Assembly (NCBI GenBank): GCA_003427395.1
Contig: BFEA01000272.1
Location: forward strand, 861,810-904,288
Source of the DNA: Chara braunii
Lineage: Eukaryota > Streptophyta > Charophyceae > Charales > Characeae
DNA: 42,479 nucleotides
Reading direction: 5' to 3'
In this document: piece by piece, positions 30,290-40,172 of the stretch
How the letters are laid out: each line of letters begins with the position of its first letter
How positions within the stretch are numbered: the stretch's first letter is position 1
Made by a program: the position numbers and the translations under genes
The notes under the pieces: generated by a model
Told to the model about the DNA's origin: nothing
Database searches by the model: none
What the model saw: the letters and a program-made list of their open reading frames with translations, nothing else

Positions 30290-32025
30290 GGCGATGGTGA
30301 GGGGGTATAAGAGGGGGCGGGAGATGTAGGAGGAGATGAAGGCGATAGAGAATCGTCGTCTTCCTTTGAAGCGAAGGAGGAAGAAAGCGCTGCTAGAGAT
30401 GGGGAGGAATGGAGGGGACGTAGATAGGACATGTGGCGTACGATCGGCGGAGCCGATCGGCTCCCTGAGACCTCTAGCACGAGGCGCACTGTGTTCACCC
30501 CGTTCGGGCCGAGCTCGATCGCGTGAAATCGCCCGAAGAATCGTGGCGATATCTTCCCTTGGCGAGCACATTTCCTCACCTGCACCAAGTCCCCTAATTT
30601 ATACTGGTGCCACAGACCCGCGATCCCGTTCCGGGCCTCGTAACTGCGAACCTGTCGGTCGTGGGCCAACTCAGTCATTTTCTGGCGCTTCCGGGCTAGT
30701 CAGGGCAGGGACCTTTCCATCAGTTCCATATGTCGCTTGGCCTTGTCCCGAACCGTGGCTCTCGTAGGCCGTCGGTTCAACGAAGATTCATCCGGAAGGC
30801 TCGGTATCGAAACGCAGGCCGCACTATTGGTCCATAATTGGAACGGGCTCAGTCCCGTCGATTCGTGGGGCGTTCCCCGATGGACCGCTAGGATGTGATC
30901 TTCGATATCGGGCCAAGGCCTCGGGTCCTGTGCCGCGATATTTCGTCATAGCCCAGTTTTTATTACCCTATTTGCATTCTCTACCAGCCCGTTAGATTGT
31001 GACATGTGGGGTGCCGTGTTCCGAATGGCGACGCCGTGTACGGCCAGATTCCTTAGAACCTCCCCTCTAAATTCTACCCCATTGTCGGTTAGGATTTCCT
31101 CTGTGTCCTGGTGCATCCCTAGAAACCGGTTGACATATCGTGCAATTTCAGCCGCCTGACGTGTACAACACGGATAGGCCTCAATCCATTTCGAAAAGTG
31201 GTCCACGAATACCAGTAGGATTGAATACTCGCAGCTATTAGGTCCAGGGGGCACCACAATATCGGTGGTATCCATGCTGACCCTCTGAAACGGTCGTTCG
31301 ACTATCGTCGGTACTATCGATCTTGGCGGTTGGATCGGTACCTTTTCAGTTGCGCAAACCTGGCAATTCGCGACGATGAATTTCACATCATCGCGAATAT
31401 TGGACCAATACCATTTATTCTTATCGATTGCCGCTTCCGTGATCCGTACGGCAAAATGGGCTGCAATTTCCTCATGCACCGTCTTAACCCAGTCATACCT
31501 CATGAACGGGTGAGGCACTACCATCCAAATCCCGCTACCATCCGTCTTCCGTTTTTCTAATCAGCCCTCGTTCCATCAATAATCCCGAGCTCTTTCGTTG
31601 GCCCTCCTCCGATCCTTCTTAGTGAAGTCCTGGAGGGGGTTTCCTACCAAGGTGGCAATTAGAGCGATGTCCGTCCATACCTCTGCCCTTCTAAGCTTCC
31701 GGGTCTTTTCCAACCCTTCAGATGTGGCATCAATAAAACGAGTTTCAGTCGGGATCTTATCAGTCCGACACAAGGGACACAACCAAGGTTTATCGTCGTT
31801 TCTGTACTGGATGCACGAGCCATGGGCTCGTGCGACACACTGCCGACAATCTACCCATTTCGCATACCCTTCTTCGCTATGATGCATTGAGATCGAGTAG
31901 ATGCGCGAGATCGCTTCGCAAAAATAACAAAATTTGTCGGGCAGGGAGAGAAAAGACGAAGATGAGAGGGGAGAGAGAGGAGTTGTAAGATTACCTCCGT
32001 CACCCAATCGCCTGCTTCTTGCCAC
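30286..32025 (-). pseudogene. Element A pol, third part: PHD-like finger, integrase, C-terminal domain
   Basis: One frame holds three parts. (1) Residues 33-86 from the 32025 start form Cys4-His-Cys3: C33, C36, C60, C63, H68, C71, C83, C86 with WVDC and HGSC, as in PHD fingers. (2) Integrase: zinc motif HEEIAAHF...CQVC (31.48-31.36 kb), then the DDE acids in SMDTTD (31.27 kb), LTDNGVEF (31.09 kb) and GLVENAN (30.98 kb), all present. (3) A C-terminal beta-barrel-like stretch GDLVQVRK to MSYLRPL. No chromodomain is seen. Four TGA codons break the frame, at 31578-31576, 31563-31561, 30948-30946 and 30702-30700. Each would be a CGA arginine codon before one C-to-T change. The frame differs from that of RNase H upstream. 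Confidence 0.88.
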
Positions 32026-33538
32026 GTGGAAGGACTGCCACTTGTCTGTACTTGGGTCCGTTTGCTGACTCTGGTTCCTTCCACGGAATGATTTCTTCCC
32101 CCTTCAGTACCTTAGCGGGGCGATGCAAACATGTTAACCCGTCCGCGTTGTCGTGCCTCTCTATCTTTCGGTGGATGATGTCGAAGTCGTATTCCTGTAG
32201 GCGCACAGCCCACCGTCCAATCATACCCGTGTAATTGGTGAGCTTCTTGAGAGCCAATAATGACTCGTGATCGGTTACAAGGAGGAACTTCTGTCCGTAC
32301 AAGTACGGATGGAAATGTTGAATTCCCCAGACTACAACATAGCATTCACCTTGTGGGGCTGAGTCGTTCCTTCGTTCGTCTGGCACCGTACGAGACGCGT
32401 ACTCGATGACGTGCTCTCGACCGTCACTCCCTTTCTGCGCTAAAATAGCGGAAATCGCCTCTGGCTGCCAGTCCGTGATGAGAATGAACTGCTTCCTAGG
32501 GTCCGACCCGATCAAAATAGGTGTCGTCGCCAAAGCGCCTTTGACGGTGGCGAAGGCCTGTTCGCACTCTGCGTCCCAACTGAGGGGCTGGTCCTTTCGC
32601 AGCAAATTCGTCAGAGGTCGCGCAATCGCAGCGAAGCCCTTGATAAAACGACGGTAGTACGATGCCAGTCCCAGGAAAGCTCGAACTTGTGTTACTGACA
32701 TGGGGACATGAGCATCTTTCACCGCCGCGACTTTCCTTGAATCTGGCCGCAGTCCTCCACGTGTCACTACGTAACCTAAAAACGAGATTTCTGAAAGAAA
32801 AAACTCGCTCTTCTCAAGCGCGATCTTGAACCCAACGTCTCTCAGAGCTCCCAGCGTCCACTCGATGTGTTGTGCATGCCCGTGATAGGTCTCCGAGTAG
32901 ACGAGGATGTCGTCCATGTACACGATGACGCAAAAGTTAATCATCCCTTGAGTGAGCCACGTCTTGTTGACGAAGTTCTGAAATGTCACGTTCATCGCCC
33001 GCTGAAACGTGGCAGGCATGTTGCAAATACCCATCGAACATCGGACCCACTGCCACGTTCCCTCAAACAATACAAAGGTCGTCTTCGACCGATCTTCCTC
33101 CTTAACCAGAATGTGATGGAAGCCGTGACGAATATCAAACTTACTAAAATAATTAGCACATTCAATCGCATTAAGCAAATCATCAATCCTGGGAAGGGGA
33201 TACACATCTTTAATCGTGATGTCATTCAGCTTGCGATAATCAATGCATATGCGAATCGATCCATTTCTTTTCGACCACAACACTACCGGGAAAGACCATG
33301 GCCCAGCGGCGGGTTCAATCCAACCATTAGCTTCAAATTCTCGAATCCGCTCAAGGGTCGTTTTTTGTTCTACCAACGAGTATCTGTAGGGCTTGCAGTG
33401 AATCGAGGGATGGTTTCCGGTCTGGATCTCGTGCTGTATGACCAACGACCGTCCGATGTCTATGTCCGTCAGACTAATTGCTCCCTTGTATTCTTTTAGA
33501 ATTTTCGTGATTAGATGATGGATCTCATCCGGTTTGTA
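32000..33538 (-). CDS. Element A pol, second part: reverse transcriptase and RNase H
   Basis: An open frame of about 510 codons from just after TAA (33541-33539) to 32000. RT landmarks: EFEANGWIEPAAGPWSFPVV, RICIDYRKLNDITIKDVYPL, FSKFDIRHGFHHI and the catalytic YMDD (32920-32909), intact. The connection and RNase H follow: FLGLASYYRRFIKGFA, FILITDWQPEAISAILAQ (first acid kept), GECYVVVWGIQHFHPYLYG and TDHESL. It would copy the RNA into DNA in cytoplasmic particles. It is the best preserved part of the element. It lacks its own start; it would be made as part of a Gag-Pol polyprotein. Confidence 0.92.
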   Translation of the reverse strand, partial: YKPDEIHHLITKILKEYKGAISLTDIDIGRSLVIQHEIQTGNHPSIHCKPYRYSLVEQKTTLERIREFEANGWIEPAAGPWSFPVVLWSKRNGSIRICIDYRKLNDITIKDVYPLPRIDDLLNAIECANYFSKFDIRHGFHHILVKEEDRSKTTFVLFEGTWQWVRCSMGICNMPATFQRAMNVTFQNFVNKTWLTQGMINFCVIVYMDDILVYSETYHGHAQHIEWTLGALRDVGFKIALEKSEFFLSEISFLGYVVTRGGLRPDSRKVAAVKDAHVPMSVTQVRAFLGLASYYRRFIKGFAAIARPLTNLLRKDQPLSWDAECEQAFATVKGALATTPILIGSDPRKQFILITDWQPEAISAILAQKGSDGREHVIEYASRTVPDERRNDSAPQGECYVVVWGIQHFHPYLYGQKFLLVTDHESLLALKKLTNYTGMIGRWAVRLQEYDFDIIHRKIERHDNADGLTCLHRPAKVLKGEEIIPWKEPESANGPKYRQVAVLPRGKKQAIG

Positions 33539-34568
33539 TTAGGGCACGTGCAACTCGTACAGCTCGTCCCATATCCGCACATCGATGTGTTTCGTACTTA
33601 CCCGCTTAGTGTTTTCGGGTAGAGGCGCGGAAATAAACGAGTTGTCCGACCGCCAGGAGAATACCGTGACCATCATCTGCGCATCCTGTTCTCGAATGGC
33701 CACGTGTTCTTCCGGTGTTATCCCGTCTCGAATGTCCTACCAAGGCACTGGTTTCGTCGCAATTTTAATCCCAAGTCCGGTTTCAAGGCGCTCAGGGGGT
33801 TCCAAGGAGTTGGTCTCCGCCCCTAAGCGTATCAATAGTATCTCTTTTGCAGGCGTCAAGAGAGATCGTGGGAGATTTGTGATATTGCAATAGTGCCTTT
33901 TGTCATCGTATCGTGTAAGTAAAGGGGAGATACCTTCGTACAGGGTTTGAGGGGGTTCCAAAGAATCGACCATCCTCGAAATCTGCACGAGGGGTTCACC
34001 CATAATCATGGCTTGCGTTCTCTGTAGATTCTGATTGGTCAGGCTTAGCGATCTTGTGTTTGCTCGTTGTATAGGGTAATAGAAACGTTGTTGTGCCATC
34101 TCCAGGATCACCGGATCGTCCTCATCACTGCTCTCCGTATCTTTTGACGGATGCCCGTTGTCTGCGGAATTATCCCAGGTGATCACGCGGAGAGTTTCCG
34201 CCATCATGGGGAAGACTCGCGCAGTCGCGTTAGTGGCGGTACGAAGGGTCAATCTCATTGGTACAACATACGGTTTTCCTCCTGTATTTCTGAGGACAAT
34301 CAATCGTCTTTCGAAATCCAAATTGACTCTCAGGGCTACAAGAGAGGGAAGGCCAAAAAGGATATCGTAAGTGTTTACGTCTAAGACCACGACATCTCCC
34401 AAAGCATGTACCTTCCCTAATCGAAAAGCAACATTGGTCATTCGTCCCACCGTTTTGATCTTCTCCTCATCTGCTGACACGACCTGATTTTTTTTCGTAA
34501 ATTAGATCGTTCTTTCTACCTACTTTTTCAACTACCCGTAACGAGATAGCCAAAACAGCGGCTCCTTA
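33539..34568 (-). pseudogene. Element A pol, first part: aspartic protease and linker
   Basis: At the gag end the frame reads YNAIID, then TAA (34568-34566), then GAAVLAIS. This is the aspartic protease active site with a stop at the Ser/Thr position of D-S/T-G. About 70 bases on, an A8 run (minus strand, 34495-34488) marks a change of frame. The new frame continues the protease fold (YDILFGLPSLVALRVNLDF) and then a linker to 33737. Two further stops, TAG (33739-33737) and TAA (33541-33539), separate it from RT. The protease cannot work as it stands. Confidence 0.85.
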
Positions 34569-36215
34569 GTCGATAATGGCGTTGTACGGGATTCCCCATA
34601 TCTCCATATCACATTCGGCGGATTTCCATGGGATCGGTTTAATCCGTAGGAAGTGATCATCTTTCTGGATTAATCCTAATCGTATCGGGTCTGAAGTCCC
34701 TGCTGCATTTTCATCTGGCGTGGGATTTTTTGTTTTTGTGCTCGCTGTTCGGACAAGGGCGAATCGTTTTCGATTTACCTTGCAGTGTTGCAACATTCGT
34801 TCATTAGCTTGTTCCGATATCGAGAGTAGGTGACCGACCGGAAGAGGAATCCGATGGTCCAAGGCTCGAACGATGTTTAGAACATCGATCTCCCCCGTGA
34901 CGAAGGTAGGTCCTCCTGACTCCATTTCTCCTGGAGAATGTCGCCATTCTGCCACTTCTCTTTGTTCTGGCGCGGGTCTAATCGTTCCAATCATCCCAAG
35001 TCCTGGATAGCCAAGCGTTACGTACTGATCCAACGAAATTAGTTCCGCAACTTTTTCCATCGTAGCCAATGTGCTTCCGCCTCCGTCCATTTCTTCCATC
35101 AATGCCCCTACTCGTCCCGGTCCGTTGGCGATCAGGGCTGCTGCTACTGGTGCGGCTCCGACTCGTTGCTGTGGGGGTCGAAGAGGGCAATCTTGGGCTA
35201 TATGCCCTGGTTGGTGACACGTGTAATAGACGTTCAGAATGCAAGGGATCTCTGTAGGAGGGGGTGCCGGGGCCAATCCGTGTTGAATCGGGGCGACACG
35301 CATCGCTATTGGACGCATTGATCTCATCATTGCTTCTATTCGAGCGTTGTGTTCCCGCTGTTCCTTTTTGCTTTTATGAATCAGAGTAACCAATGTCTTG
35401 GTTAGTTCTAATAGGGCGGAAGACTCATTCGGTCGTGCGGGGATTTCGATTGGTGGCGGGGGTGCCGTCATTATGGGCACGGGAACGCTCCTAATCACAC
35501 TCGGGACCGGTCGTTTGGGACTAATCTGTTCCAGATAGGTGACAGGGCCCGACACAAACCCCATGTTTTCAAATTTGTTCTGCAGGGCAGCTAACTCAGC
35601 TCTAGCTCTCACTAGTTCGGAAGAGTCTCCCTCCCTAGGATAGTCTTCTCCCTCTAGGAAACTCGCAGCGAACTTTCGTTTCATTTCTTCTACGACTGCC
35701 ATGATCTGTTGCAGCGTGTGATTGATGGGGAAAAACTGTTTTCGCAGTTTCGCCCTCATTGTTCGGTTGCGAAGTCCATCGATGAACAAATCTCTGCTTA
35801 CTTGTTCGCCTCGTTCTGTTTTCACAAACATCCTATAAAATCGGTTTCGATACTCGGTAACAGATTCGACGGGTTTTTTAACTCGATCTTTGATCATAAA
35901 GAGAGCCAGTTCTGGGTGGATGTAATCGAATCGGTTCAAAAAATCTCGCTTGAATATTGGGAGATCAACCCTTATATAGGAACTAAACCAGTGATGGGCA
36001 TCTCCTCCCAATCGTGCAGGGATGTTCGCTTGTGCCTCGTTATCATCGTACTATTGAGCCCTGAGCGTGGCTAGCCATGCTCCAGCGAGGTGATGAGCAA
36101 GATCGAATAGATAAAGATCGGGTGGCGTTATGGGAGTCCGTGCTCGTGGTACGGGTTGATTAGGATTCTGTTGGGGGTTCGGGTTTTGTTGGGGGTTCTG
36201 CTGATTAGCATTCAT
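34566..36215 (-). pseudogene. Element A gag
   Basis: I place the start at the ATG at 36215-36213. It begins a Gln/Asn/Pro-rich stretch (MNANQQNPQQNPNPQQNPNQ), 132 bases after the primer site. The frame runs to 34566 with one TAG at 36053-36051. The capsid part includes HHWFSSY, PIFKRDFLNRF and VTEYRNRFYRMF, as in Ty3 Gag. A zinc knuckle near 35.2 kb reads YYTCHQPGHIAQDC: three of its four ligands remain but the first Cys is Tyr. A long C-terminal extension leads into protease in the same frame. Gag would form the particle and bind genomic RNA. Confidence 0.88.
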
Positions 36216-36347
36216 ATTGACCGTCCGTCGAGCCGCAGACCGGCTTCTGGTGACGACGGGATCTCGTCGGTGCGCGTTCTGGGGTCGAGGTCGTCCCCTG
36301 TTAGCCAGATCGCCCAGCTATGAGTCCTAGACCCCTGCCACGTGTCG

Positions 36348-36360
36348 GGCTCCGATACCA
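36348..36360 (-). promoter_or_regulatory. Element A primer binding site (tRNA-iMet type)
   Basis: On the minus strand TGGTATCGGAGCC follows directly after the right LTR. It differs by one base from TGGTATCAGAGCC, the standard plant initiator-tRNA-Met primer site. This fixes the element orientation and the inner LTR boundary at 36361. Confidence 0.9.
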
Positions 36361-37551
36361 ACCTCACGCCCAACGCGACTTCCTGATCGGAGTCGGATGT
36401 GGGCCTGGAAGTGCGAAAAGGGGTGTGCCAAGGATTTTTGGGAAAGTGGGGGTGGAGTCTCGGGTCAGAACTGAGATCTCATGTGGCAAAGTTTCAGGGG
36501 CATAGATGCAATAGGGCTAAGGGGGCGAGTTACTTCCAGTCTGATGTTTTTCGATGTCGCGTAGCATAAGGCAGATGGCATGCGCGGTGCATTCAAGGCC
36601 TTTCGGTTCGTCTGTTTTGGCGGCGGTGGTGCGGGGAGAGGCCCACCCGGGATAGCTGTGGTCCCGATGAGTCTGACCTTTGGGTGCAGGCACGTGGCGT
36701 CTGTCGTCGCGTGTTCTGGTTAGGCCCTCTAGTTTCCGGGGCTCGTTGATTGCTGCGTCGTCGACAATTTTCGCAAGGCGTGCGGGGCCAATACGGGGTG
36801 ATGGAATTCCACGGAACCACCGTGAGTTGGTGATACGGGAGGAGGAGACGGAAGGGAGGGAAATTGGTAGTGATAACAACGGAACCGGTGGATATGAAGT
36901 AGTGCGAGTTATCCGTAGTTGGATAATCGGGGCACCTCGGATCGTTGGTTACGACACAGTGAAACTCCCTGGGGCATAATCGATTCTCCATTAAGCAGGG
37001 GAATTCCGGATATCTTTGCCTAATGCATTCCCTAACCCAAGAGTCGAAGTACTCCGAGTCCCAGGAGCTCGACATTTTATCATTGCGGTGTGAGGGAATT
37101 CTTCCACATACGTCTAATCGGCAAGGGGATGTTCCGACGTGATATCAGAATTCCTTTCCGTTTAGGTGTGTGAGGGAAGGACTATTCGCGTCTACCCGAT
37201 ATCGAAGGCGTCAAGTTCGTCGATGGTCGCGAATCGGCACGCAAGGATACGTGTAGGCTGCGCAGATCAGATCGCGCTTACACGCGCTTGTTTCTGGACA
37301 AACAACTACCCAATCATCTAATCACTCTGTAATCCCGCGTGCAATCATTCCTGAGCATGCAAGGTGCTATTACACATCAGGCATCACAGCAACAACAGTA
37401 GATCAAAAATGACAAACAACAATAGTGACAACTACGCGAAAGTTTCTACTATGCTCATAAGTGTATCAAAATGGCAAGCAAAGGTATGGACAGGCAAAAG
37501 GAAAGCAAACAGATATAACATTCATTCATCCATTCATTCGACATAACACGT
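36361..37551 (-). repeat. Element A 5' LTR, inner part
   Basis: It matches 18772-19971 at about 95% by eye, with many transitions. Its inner edge meets the primer site. Its outer part is missing because a family B LTR starts at 37552. The match with the left LTR ends at 37550, within one base of that start, which dates the B insertion after A. Confidence 0.9.
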
Positions 37552-38236
37552 TGTCGGGCGCATCGGTCCGGCACCGCGCGTAGCAGCGCGGGACCCTCTC
37601 GGCCGCGTCACACAGGAGTTGGACCAACCTCGACACGAACGCGCAAATGGAGCTTCCTTAGGCCGCTCCGGCCGAGTGCGCCAGCCATACCTCTCGCGAG
37701 CCCCTACGACAGGATAGGGCCTACGCGAGGCACAACTNAGCCATACCTCTCGCGAGCCCCTACGACAGGATAGGGCCTACGCGAGGCACAACTTACCTTC
37801 ATAACTACGATAATGGGCAGAGAGACGACTCCGTCCAAGTCAAAAGAAACGCATTTAGTAGAAAAGGACGGCATCCCCTATCGGCCCACTACTGCCCGAA
37901 TCTCCTCCCAGTCTACATCTCCCTCGTTCGGATCATGAGACGAGGCGTATACGTCCAGTGTATTAGCCGTGTTCCAGAGCCACTGACCAGAGGGCAAGAA
38001 TCTCAGGTCTAAGTATAGACCATATATCAGTTCACATGTGTATCGCCCATACTCCCAATCTCGCGCCCTCAAACCCTGTGCGCCCACGCACTCTCTACTT
38101 CTAGACCTCATAGCCAACCTATAGTCACCACACTGCCGCAAGTCGCGCGGCCTTCTCAACAATTCCAGGTCAAACTTGTTTTCTGTCACTTGCAAAAACC
38201 AAGGCGGATACCCTTGTAAGGGTATTCGCGCTGACA
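37552..38236 (-). repeat. Element B 3' LTR
   Basis: The plus view starts TGTCGGGCGCATCGG and ends GCGCTGACA, giving TG...CA ends and TGTC/GACA inverted tips. The first 124 bases recur at 42356-42479 with two visible differences. The ends also match the insertion at 20752-27554 in reverse. The stated length of 685 bp includes a probable assembly duplication of 56-57 bp, so the true length is nearer 628 bp. Confidence 0.85.
37682..37796. other. Assembly artefact: 56-bp doubled segment around a single N
   Basis: AGCCATACCTCTCGCGAGCC and the following bases up to CACAACT occur on both sides of the N at 37738. The homologous stretch at 27371-27430 has one copy. Two overlapping contig ends were probably joined without merging. 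Confidence 0.85.
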
Positions 38237-38252
38237 GCTTACCGGACCACAT
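37878..38252 (-). CDS. Unrecognised 124-codon ORF spanning the start of the B LTR
   Basis: An ATG frame with protein-like composition (ARIPLQGYPPWFLQVTENK, then LRARDWEYGRYTCELIYGLY, then DPNEGDVDWEEIRAVVGR). The homologous left copy (20752-20935) keeps FLQVTE, a PR pair, and ECV...LRAR-like residues despite a frameshift, hinting that the protein sequence once mattered. The first five codons lie outside the LTR. It could be a captured host exon, an LTR-encoded peptide, or chance. I do not recognise the family. Confidence 0.4.
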   Translation of the reverse strand: MWSGKLSARIPLQGYPPWFLQVTENKFDLELLRRPRDLRQCGDYRLAMRSRSRECVGAQGLRARDWEYGRYTCELIYGLYLDLRFLPSGQWLWNTANTLDVYASSHDPNEGDVDWEEIRAVVGR

Positions 38253-39030
38253 TAAGCGACATCCCCGTCGCTTCGCAAAATCGAAAAACTATCAGATTAC
38301 CCAAGATGCTGACGAAAGAGGAACCAATCCGATTAGCCGATAAACACAGGGTAGAGGTCTCCATCAAACCATGCCTCCACAACTATATGCTGCCAGGTTT
38401 CTAACCTGGGCCCACATTGCCCAGTTATTAGGACGCTGACAACATAAGTTCCAGAGACCTTCCCAATCATCCCCTCCCCGGTCCTAGACAACCTTCGGCT
38501 TCTCGTTGGGTGTCCCTAGTCCTGGCCAAAACCAGGGACGCGGGCCCTAACCGAGACCTTTGAGGGCACTCTTGCCTTCCTTCTCAGAGAATCTCTCACA
38601 ATTAAATACACATACGTATATTTGTATACTTTGTATCGACTCAGCTCTTTCTGCAGTCTAGTACAGAAAGGCTAGGTCTCCATCTTGGCCCTCCATAGCC
38701 TGGCTGATCGGACCAGGACTACGGCCCACCGCATTGTTATTTTAGCGGCAGTACCCTTGTTGGTTACGCAACGATAGTTTTTCTCCTGATAAGCATTCAA
38801 TCAGGTTTTCCCAAAAATTTTCAACCTTTACTACCCCACGGAGTAATTTCCCTGGGGCGGGCAACTCTCCTTAAACTCTTACTCCGCGGTCCCGCAGCCA
38901 GGTTGCGCCGGCTAGCAGCCATCCACTGGGGTTACGCCCTAGAGGTGTTAATCTTTACCGCTTAGCTTGGTATTCCCCTACTATGTCCCAGAACTAGCAC
39001 AAGTGGTTAGACGGAGCGTCGCAAAACCAA
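38237..39030 (-). other. Element B 3' region with several small inverted repeats
   Basis: No gene is seen. Small hairpins are frequent, for example CTGGGC/GCCCAG near 38.41 kb and CCTGAT/ATCAGG near 38.80 kb. None carries the 24.4-kb core sequence. Confidence 0.5.
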
Positions 39031-39306
39031 TCACGGGCCCACTGCGGGATTACGAAGGGGTCTGAAGGCATTTACCAGCTCTCTCACGAAAGGCATGGCA
39101 TCCTTCGCACAATTACAAACAAAATCCGCTACATCCACAAGGTCGTGACCCCTGACTTGATCAGAGCCAGCAGCCACCCATCCTGAGATGTCTCTCGCCC
39201 TGCACTCTTTTGCGACTTTCTCAAACATCTCGAGCAAACGTGGTCCCTTTTCGTCAGACTTTATCAACTCAACACTGCTTACCATGCCCTTAAATCCATT
39301 AATCAC
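39031..39306 (-). CDS. Small unrecognised ORF in element B
   Basis: Ninety-one codons from ATG, downstream of gag on the same strand. The translation is protein-like and amphipathic (PRLLEMFEKVAKECRARDIS, then DLVDVADFVCNCAKDAMPFV). It has no motif I can name and no membrane segment. It may be a small accessory protein or a remnant of a longer ORF. Confidence 0.4.
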   Translation of the reverse strand: MINGFKGMVSSVELIKSDEKGPRLLEMFEKVAKECRARDISGWVAAGSDQVRGHDLVDVADFVCNCAKDAMPFVRELVNAFRPLRNPAVGP

Positions 39307-40172
39307 CTTTCACATGAAGGAGGTCTCTCTCAATAGGTCTCCCAGCCATCCCTCTCTTCCTAGGATGAGCTATCACACGACCCTTTTTAAAACACCTCCC
39401 CTTTTGGAGATGAGCCTTCCGATAAACAACACTACCACCTCCCTCAATCTAAAGGGGTCTCCATGACAAAACAACTCAAATTGAGAGACCTACTTATGGA
39501 CCCTCTCCACAACCCAACCACGAACCAACTCAACTGAGGGGCCTACTTATGGGCCATTTTCGCAACTTAACCATAAAACATCCGGCATGGTAAGTACTCG
39601 AGCCTCAAAGACTCGCAAAATCCCTCAGGATTTTCACACTTTCACAATGACAGACTGCACTCCCTCTCCTTATACTCAGTCTTGTCCTGCCTGTAGGCAG
39701 GCCGCACGAGTATACCGAAGAGCAGACAGTTCACATCCATTTATTCTCATGAAAGCCACACAATCCAATACACATGAGATGTATCTCACACATCTTTCAC
39801 ACAAAGTCATCATACATCAGGATAAACCACACATGTGAGAGTGATTGTGATCGTCATATACAAAAATTGGTCTCAGATAAAATCTCAACTCAATATATAC
39901 ACAGGGGTACAATACCCCAGCTCAAACATGAACCAAATGTTCTCGAGTTACATATATACACATGGAGTCGAACAATCTCAACTCAAATCGTCACGGGTAT
40001 CACACAAGAACAAATGCAGTCTCCCTGACCAAGGCTATAGCTAAAAACAGTTAGATCACGACGTAGCCGTACTCCTCAATCCGAGGGGCCCAAGTAATCC
40101 AGGACATATCCAGATATCTTAAAGAAAAGTAAGGCTAGGAGTCGCCCATATACCAATCCTGCAATTTCCTCC
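39307..40172 (-). other. Element B region between gag and the small ORF
   Basis: No gene. Two related phrases, ending GACCTACTTATGGACC (about 39500) and GGCCTACTTATGGGCC (about 39541), each follow a CTCAA/TTGAG or CTCA/TGAG inverted repeat. Confidence 0.5.

Larger units (their letters stand above)
18772..37551 (-). mobile_element. Element A: large Ty3-type LTR retrotransposon, interrupted by nested insertions
   Basis: On the minus strand the order is LTR (right, 5'), tRNA-iMet-type primer site, gag, protease, RT, RNase H, PHD-like finger, integrase, two extra ORFs, LTR (left, 3'). The visible LTR segments (18772-19971 and 36361-37550) are about 95% identical by eye, with several small indels. 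The left LTR is split by a B-family insertion at 20752-27554. The right LTR is cut at 37551 by another B element. Without nested DNA it would be roughly 13 kb. All pol catalytic motifs survive except at protease, but stops and frameshifts make it non-functional. Confidence 0.9.

Noticed and set aside
32867-33499. 210-codon plus-strand ORF
   Set aside because: It is the antisense shadow of the conserved RT reading frame.
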